A DNA stretch of 8,925 nt, from assembly GCA_034433615.1 (NCBI GenBank), contig DAOUAJ010000237.1, positions 1-8,925 on the forward strand, written 5' to 3'. The notes beneath the pieces were generated by a model. It was not told the DNA's origin, made no database searches, and saw only the letters and a list, made by a program, of their open reading frames with translations. A program made the position numbers and the translations under genes. This DNA is from DAOUAJ01 sp034433615. Lineage in GTDB: Bacteria; Chloroflexota; Anaerolineae; DUEN01. Position 1 is the first letter of the stretch. Every line of letters starts with the position of its first letter. Positions 6,746 to 8,925 of the stretch are shown here, one piece after another.

Positions 6746-6752
6746 GAGGTGA
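6746..6752 (+). promoter_or_regulatory. fmdB ribosome binding site
   Basis: TAAGTGAGGTGATT matches the complement of the 16S 3' tail apart from one inserted T; GAGGTGA (6746-6752) lies only 3 bases before the ATG at 6756. It is a long anti-Shine-Dalgarno match at a short distance. Confidence 0.7.
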
Positions 6753-6755
6753 TTT

Positions 6756-7034
6756 ATGCCTATATACGAATACCAATGTGACGTGTGTGGTCGCCGATTT
6801 GACCATTGGTTTCCGACCTTCAGCGCTGCGACGAACAACCCGATGCCTGCTTGCCCAGCTTGTGGGGCGACTTCCACGCAGCGGTTGATCTCTCGTGTAG
6901 CCGTTCATTGCAGTTCTGGCGATGCAGCGACAACCGAAACAAGCGAGACACCCGCGGAAGAAAAGCCCAAGGTGTTTGGTCGCAAAGAGTTGAACCAAAT
7001 CATGGAGCAACGCCGCTCGCTCGGGCTGGAGTAG
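6756..7034 (+). CDS. FmdB family zinc-ribbon regulatory protein
   Basis: The 92-residue product begins MPIYEYQCDVCG, the signature of the FmdB (CxxC_CxxC_SSSS) family. Four cysteines, C8, C11, C33 and C36, form a zinc ribbon (QCDVCG, ACPACG), followed by an RLIS segment at 44-47. The rest is a low-complexity Ser/Thr/Glu/Ala stretch (about 53-70) and a charged C-terminal helix (FGRKELNQIMEQRRSLGLE). The family name comes from a proposed regulator of formamidase/amidase genes, but for most members the role is unknown and a regulatory function is only inferred. The gene follows the lon terminator closely and is followed after 29 bases by the receiver-like gene, suggesting co-transcription. The start is supported by a strong ribosome binding site. 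All zinc ligands are intact. Confidence 0.9.
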   Translation: MPIYEYQCDVCGRRFDHWFPTFSAATNNPMPACPACGATSTQRLISRVAVHCSSGDAATTETSETPAEEKPKVFGRKELNQIMEQRRSLGLE

Positions 7035-7063
7035 TCAGCCATGATACATCTGGACGAACCGCC

Positions 7064-7477
7064 ATGGATGAGCAACCGTTATCGCGGGACATCCTGCTGA
7101 TTGCGGCCGACTGGCACAGCCGGACATTAACTCTGGCCGAGCTGCAGGAACTTGGGTACGACGTGATGGCAGTGCCTGGGCTGTACGATGGCTTGAGGAT
7201 AGTGCTGCGTTCACAGGTCGCGCCACGATTGACGCTCGTGGACATGGCCCAAGACGATTTTGGGAGTCCCGAACGCGTCAATGAACTGGTGCAAGCGTTG
7301 CCCGGCGTGCCAGTCATGCTGGTCGTGGGGGCGTTCGAGCGCGCATCTTATGCCGGGCTGAGCGATCACCTGGCCGCGCTGATGGTACGTCCGGTACGGA
7401 TCGGGGAGATCGTGGATCGAGTGCGGGCTTTGTTGCCACTGACACCCGAACGGAAGAACAACCTGTCGCCTGACTGA
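7064..7477 (+). CDS. Degenerate response-regulator receiver-like protein
   Basis: ATG 7064 is the only usable start after the fmdB stop; upstream codons of this frame overlap fmdB and include no ATG, GTG or TTG in the gap. The ribosome binding site is weak (GGA at 7052), consistent with translation following fmdB. The 137-residue product has the alternating strand/helix pattern of a receiver domain: DILLIAADWHSR, LQELGYDVMAVPGLYDGLRIV, PRLTLVDMAQDD, VPVMLVVGAFE, LAALMVRPVRIGEIVDRVRALL. D60 sits at the phospho-acceptor position. The acidic pocket after strand 1 is reduced to AAD (only D16 left), the conserved Thr/Ser after strand 4 appears as G89, and the conserved Lys after strand 5 is R109. 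It has no output domain and no partner kinase nearby. I infer a pseudo-receiver working by protein contact rather than normal phosphorelay; the fold assignment comes from pattern only. Confidence 0.75.
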   Translation: MDEQPLSRDILLIAADWHSRTLTLAELQELGYDVMAVPGLYDGLRIVLRSQVAPRLTLVDMAQDDFGSPERVNELVQALPGVPVMLVVGAFERASYAGLSDHLAALMVRPVRIGEIVDRVRALLPLTPERKNNLSPD

Positions 7478-7558
7478 CGTTGGTTGGCGAAGGTAGGGAG
7501 ACGTAAGATCAGCGCGAGGTCTCTTGTCTCGTGTATGATGGCTGCGGATTGGAACTAT

Positions 7559-7564
7559 GAGGGG
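7559..7564 (+). promoter_or_regulatory. Ribosome binding site deciding the phosphatidyltransferase start
   Basis: GAGGGG lies 9 bases before ATG 7574 (a second ATG follows at 7577). Earlier in-frame starts are TTG 7484 and ATG 7535/7538, which have no well-spaced site and would add a polar extension not expected before the first membrane helix. Confidence 0.5.
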
Positions 7565-7573
7565 CAAGCAATA

Positions 7574-8146
7574 ATGATGTGGGGATGGCTTGCAGACTTT
7601 CTGACCTTCCTACGGGCTGCTGTGTCAGTCTGGCTGGTGTGGCTCGGATTGACTCAAGGCGCCTCGGCCTTGCCTCAAGCCATCTGGATCACTCTGGTTG
7701 CCTGGCTGGGCGATTCACTAGATGGCCCACTGGCACGTCGCTCTCGGCGGCCCACTCTGCTGGGCCGCTATGATTTCTTATTTGATGTAACTCTCACTTG
7801 GAGCGCCTTGATCTACGTCACACTGAGTGGCTTTCTACCGGTGTGGTTGACGGCCGTGTACACATTGCTGGCCAGCCTCATCGTCGCCCTTGTGCAGCGT
7901 AAGGCGGTGATGATCCTTTTCATGCGGCCCGTAGACGTCACCTGTGGCATGGTGGCATTGACGCGCGCGCCGGAAACGGGTTGGGTGTTGGCGGCCACAT
8001 TGGCCGGGTTAGCGGTAGTACACCGCCAGCGTTTGCGCGACCAGGTGCCGCGCTGGCTGCGCGAGTTGAGAAAGATATCTCATCTCTGGCGGTCAGATGA
8101 GATGTCCGACATCCAGCCAGAGGAAGATGCGCCTAGCTGGCCCTGA
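7574..8146 (+). CDS. CDP-alcohol phosphatidyltransferase family protein
   Basis: Enzymes of this family transfer a phosphatidyl (or related) group from a CDP-alcohol to a second alcohol in the membrane, as in phosphatidylglycerophosphate or phosphatidylinositol-phosphate synthesis. From ATG 7574 the product has 190 residues, the usual size. The catalytic signature is present: D47-S-L-D50-G51-P-L-A54-R55, then eight residues, G64, D67 and D71. These Asp residues bind the two metal ions. Hydrophobic segments fit about six membrane helices (about 10-28, 34-47, 68-85, 87-104, 106-126, 135-152), with an Arg-rich cytosolic tail. The N-terminal LADFLTFLRAA resembles the N-x-L-T-x-x-R element of relatives. 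One oddity is that the distance from AR to the third Asp is one residue shorter than the usual pattern. Subfamily and substrate cannot be told from sequence alone. It follows the receiver-like gene by 96 bases, so it may share that transcript. No + strand terminator is visible after it. Confidence 0.85.
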   Translation: MMWGWLADFLTFLRAAVSVWLVWLGLTQGASALPQAIWITLVAWLGDSLDGPLARRSRRPTLLGRYDFLFDVTLTWSALIYVTLSGFLPVWLTAVYTLLASLIVALVQRKAVMILFMRPVDVTCGMVALTRAPETGWVLAATLAGLAVVHRQRLRDQVPRWLRELRKISHLWRSDEMSDIQPEEDAPSWP

Positions 8147-8185
8147 TAATCACAGCCTTAGCATCGTGTTGCTCCGGCACGCAAC

Positions 8186-8223
8186 AAAAAAACACCTCGC
8201 AGTCACAAACCGACTACGAGGCG
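8186..8223 (-). terminator. Rho-independent terminator of the tRNA transcript
   Basis: On the minus strand a 12-bp stem (8212-8223 with 8193-8204, including two G-T pairs) closes a 7-base loop and is followed by seven T residues (8186-8192). It begins three bases after the last base of tRNA-Met (8227). It works only for minus-strand transcription. Confidence 0.88.
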
Positions 8224-8226
8224 CAA

Positions 8227-8299
8227 TGGCGACGACTGGACTCGAACCAGTGACCCAGCGATTATGAGCCGCTTGCTCTGCCAACTGAGCTACGTCGCC
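8227..8299 (-). tRNA. tRNA-Met (CAT), elongator
   Basis: The minus strand folds into a complete 73-base cloverleaf: acceptor GGCGACG/CGTCGCC with A73, D-arm GCTC/GAGC, anticodon stem AGCGG/TCGCT (closing pair G-T) with loop CTCATAA, T-arm ACTGG/CCAGT with TTCGAGT. The anticodon CAT is at 8264-8266 (complement). The paired G1-C72 end excludes the initiator, and the GGCGACGTAGCTCAGTTGG start closely resembles E. coli elongator tRNA-Met. tRNA-Ile2 with a modified CAT anticodon cannot be fully excluded. The 3' CCA is not encoded. Confidence 0.93.
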
Positions 8300-8307
8300 T
8301 AGAGAAA

Positions 8308-8340
8308 GGCTGATGGCGTTAACCTCTTTTGCCATCAGCC
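8308..8340 (-). other. Perfect hairpin in the spacer between the two tRNA genes
   Basis: GGCTGATGGC (8308-8317) and GCCATCAGCC (8331-8340) are perfect 10-bp inverted arms with a 13-base loop. On the minus strand the hairpin follows the initiator tRNA by six bases and is followed by TTTCTCTA directly before tRNA-Met. It could be a processing signal, a partial terminator or an attenuator. Confidence 0.8.
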
Positions 8341-8346
8341 CTAAGG

Positions 8347-8418
8347 TAGCGGGGGCAGGATTCGAACCTGCGGCCTTTGGGTTATGAGCCCAACGAGCTG
8401 CCTCTGCTCCACCCCGCA
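8347..8418 (-). tRNA. Initiator tRNA-fMet (CAT)
   Basis: The minus strand folds into a 72-base cloverleaf closely matching bacterial initiator tRNA: acceptor 2-7 GCGGGG/CCCCGC, D-stem GAGC/GCTC with the A11-U24 pair typical of initiators, anticodon stem TTGGG/CCCAA with the three G-C pairs required for the ribosomal P site, loop CTCATAA, T-arm GCAGG/CCTGC. Position 1 is U and position 72 is U, so the end pair is unmatched, as initiators require, but it is not the usual C1-A72. A73 is followed by CCT, so CCA is not encoded. The gene is first in its transcript. Confidence 0.95.
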
Positions 8419-8428
8419 GTGCATAAAA

Positions 8429-8458
8429 ATTATAACTCAACGACTAATGAGTTGTCAA
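8429..8458 (-). promoter_or_regulatory. Consensus promoter of the tRNA genes
   Basis: On the minus strand TTGACA (8453-8458) and TATAAT (8429-8434), both perfect, are separated by 18 bases. The predicted start is about 3-5 bases before the 5' end of tRNA-fMet (8418). The -35 and part of the spacer lie inside the last codons of the ftsB-like gene (ANLTTH). Confidence 0.85.
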
Positions 8459-8866
8459 ATTCGCATCAATCCGCCCAGGCACCTCCGGCCCAAAGAATAG
8501 ATCCCACCACTTCTGCCAAGGCGGCACCACCCGGTCGCGTTGTTCTTCCTGGTCTCGTGTCGCCTGCGACGAGCTTTCTGGGATAATGACTACCGGTACA
8601 TCTCCCGGCCTGACCCACCTGAACACTGTACGAGCTTGTTGATCAACATAAGCATCAGTCTGAACATATTTGAACTGCTCTTCCAGAAGGGCCTGATGTA
8701 GCCTGGCTTCCTCAACTCGACGCTCCCACTGCTCCAGCTCGGCCCGCATCGCCACCTGGACGGTTAAGCGCTCGATATAGCCCACGCTCAACAAAACCAG
8801 GAGTACAATCGTCACCAGGATCATCCATTGTGAAGGGTCAAAGAACAGACGAGAAATACGGTGCAC
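8444..8866 (-). CDS. FtsB/DivIC-like septum formation initiator protein
   Basis: The 140-residue product has the layout of FtsB/DivIC proteins, single-pass components of the division complex that bind FtsL-type and FtsQ/DivIB-type partners. A short cytoplasmic N-terminus with basic residues is followed by one membrane helix (about 14-30, WMILVTIVLLVLLSVGY), a coiled coil (about 31-67, rich in E/R with heptad-like spacing), then YVDQQAR (73-79) and PGDVPVVIIP (87-96), the family's typical YxxxxAR and PGE-x-P segments. A C-terminal extension of about 45 residues contains PPWQKWWDLFFGP, a tail also seen in some relatives after a charged linker. The start is GTG 8864-8866 (complement), preceded by AGGTAGGGG eight bases upstream; no in-frame ATG lies nearby. 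Its last codons carry the -35 of the tRNA promoter, and it has no terminator before the tRNAs, so its mRNA may run into them. Confidence 0.85.
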   Translation of the reverse strand: MHRISRLFFDPSQWMILVTIVLLVLLSVGYIERLTVQVAMRAELEQWERRVEEARLHQALLEEQFKYVQTDAYVDQQARTVFRWVRPGDVPVVIIPESSSQATRDQEEQRDRVVPPWQKWWDLFFGPEVPGRIDANLTTH

Positions 8867-8895
8867 TATGAGAACCCCTACCTCTACGCCGCTAG

Positions 8896-8925
8896 CAAAA
8901 TCCCAGCCTGCTCGACAGCGCTGGG
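8896..8925 (-). terminator. Possible terminator of an upstream minus-strand gene
   Basis: CCCAGC (8902-8907) and GCTGGG (8920-8925) pair, extended by CTG/CAG around loop CTCGA with one bulged C. On the minus strand it is followed by ATTTTG (8896-8901). The stem may continue beyond the window edge and the T run is short. Confidence 0.42.

Noticed and set aside
8167..8186. TGTTGC/GCAACA hairpin as terminator of the phosphatidyltransferase gene
   Set aside because: On the + strand it is followed by A residues, not T; the A run belongs to the minus-strand tRNA terminator.
8150..8440. Open frame on the minus strand across both tRNA genes
   Set aside because: It is made of tRNA and terminator sequence (phrases like AGSNPAPAT and VTGSSPVVA are typical mistranslations of tRNA T-arms).
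1..8925. CRISPR array, insertion sequence, integrase or phage genes
   Set aside because: No regularly spaced repeats, transposase-like frames or flanking target duplications seen on either strand.

Overview
This is a moderately GC-rich chromosomal window with compact housekeeping gene content. The best guess for its source is a Chloroflexota-type (Anaerolineae-like) bacterium. That is inferred from the mix: a large exported lamin-tail/OB-fold protein, a DegV protein, a Lon with an extra segment before Walker A, and an FmdB zinc-ribbon gene beside a degenerate receiver. No 16S rRNA or other marker in the window proves it. I see no mobile element, CRISPR array, phage gene or toxin-antitoxin module.

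Layout. (1) 1-1601, +: 3' part of a gene for two lamin-tail domains followed by two OB-fold-like domains; its start lies outside the window. (2) 1585-1830, -: small unknown membrane protein, overlapping the first gene tail to tail. (3) 1831-2175: gene-free stretch with promoter-like elements, leading to degV (2176-3021, +). (4) nagB-type glucosamine-6-phosphate deaminase (3047-3796, -), convergent with degV and divergent from lon across about 305 bases. (5) lon (4102-6597, +), followed by a possible repeat remnant and a strong terminator (6690-6722). (6) A co-directional set: fmdB-type zinc ribbon (6756-7034), a receiver-like protein lacking key residues (7064-7477), and a CDP-alcohol phosphatidyltransferase (7574-8146). 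(7) On the minus strand: an FtsB/DivIC-like septation gene (8444-8866), whose 3' end contains a full-consensus promoter for two CAU-anticodon tRNA genes, initiator tRNA-fMet then elongator tRNA-Met. These end at a strong terminator (8186-8223). The right edge may hold the terminator of another minus-strand gene.

How the parts relate. Lon (protein quality control), DegV (fatty-acid binding), NagB (amino-sugar catabolism) and the phosphatidyltransferase (phospholipid synthesis) look independently regulated rather than forming one pathway. The tightest units are the fmdB/receiver pair and the fMet/Met tRNA transcript. No convincing new multi-gene system is visible. The items most worth checking are the initiator tRNA with a U1-U72 end, the perfect hairpin between the two tRNAs, the alternative fold competing with the lon terminator, the degenerate receiver, and the 42-base identity between the two lamin-tail repeats.
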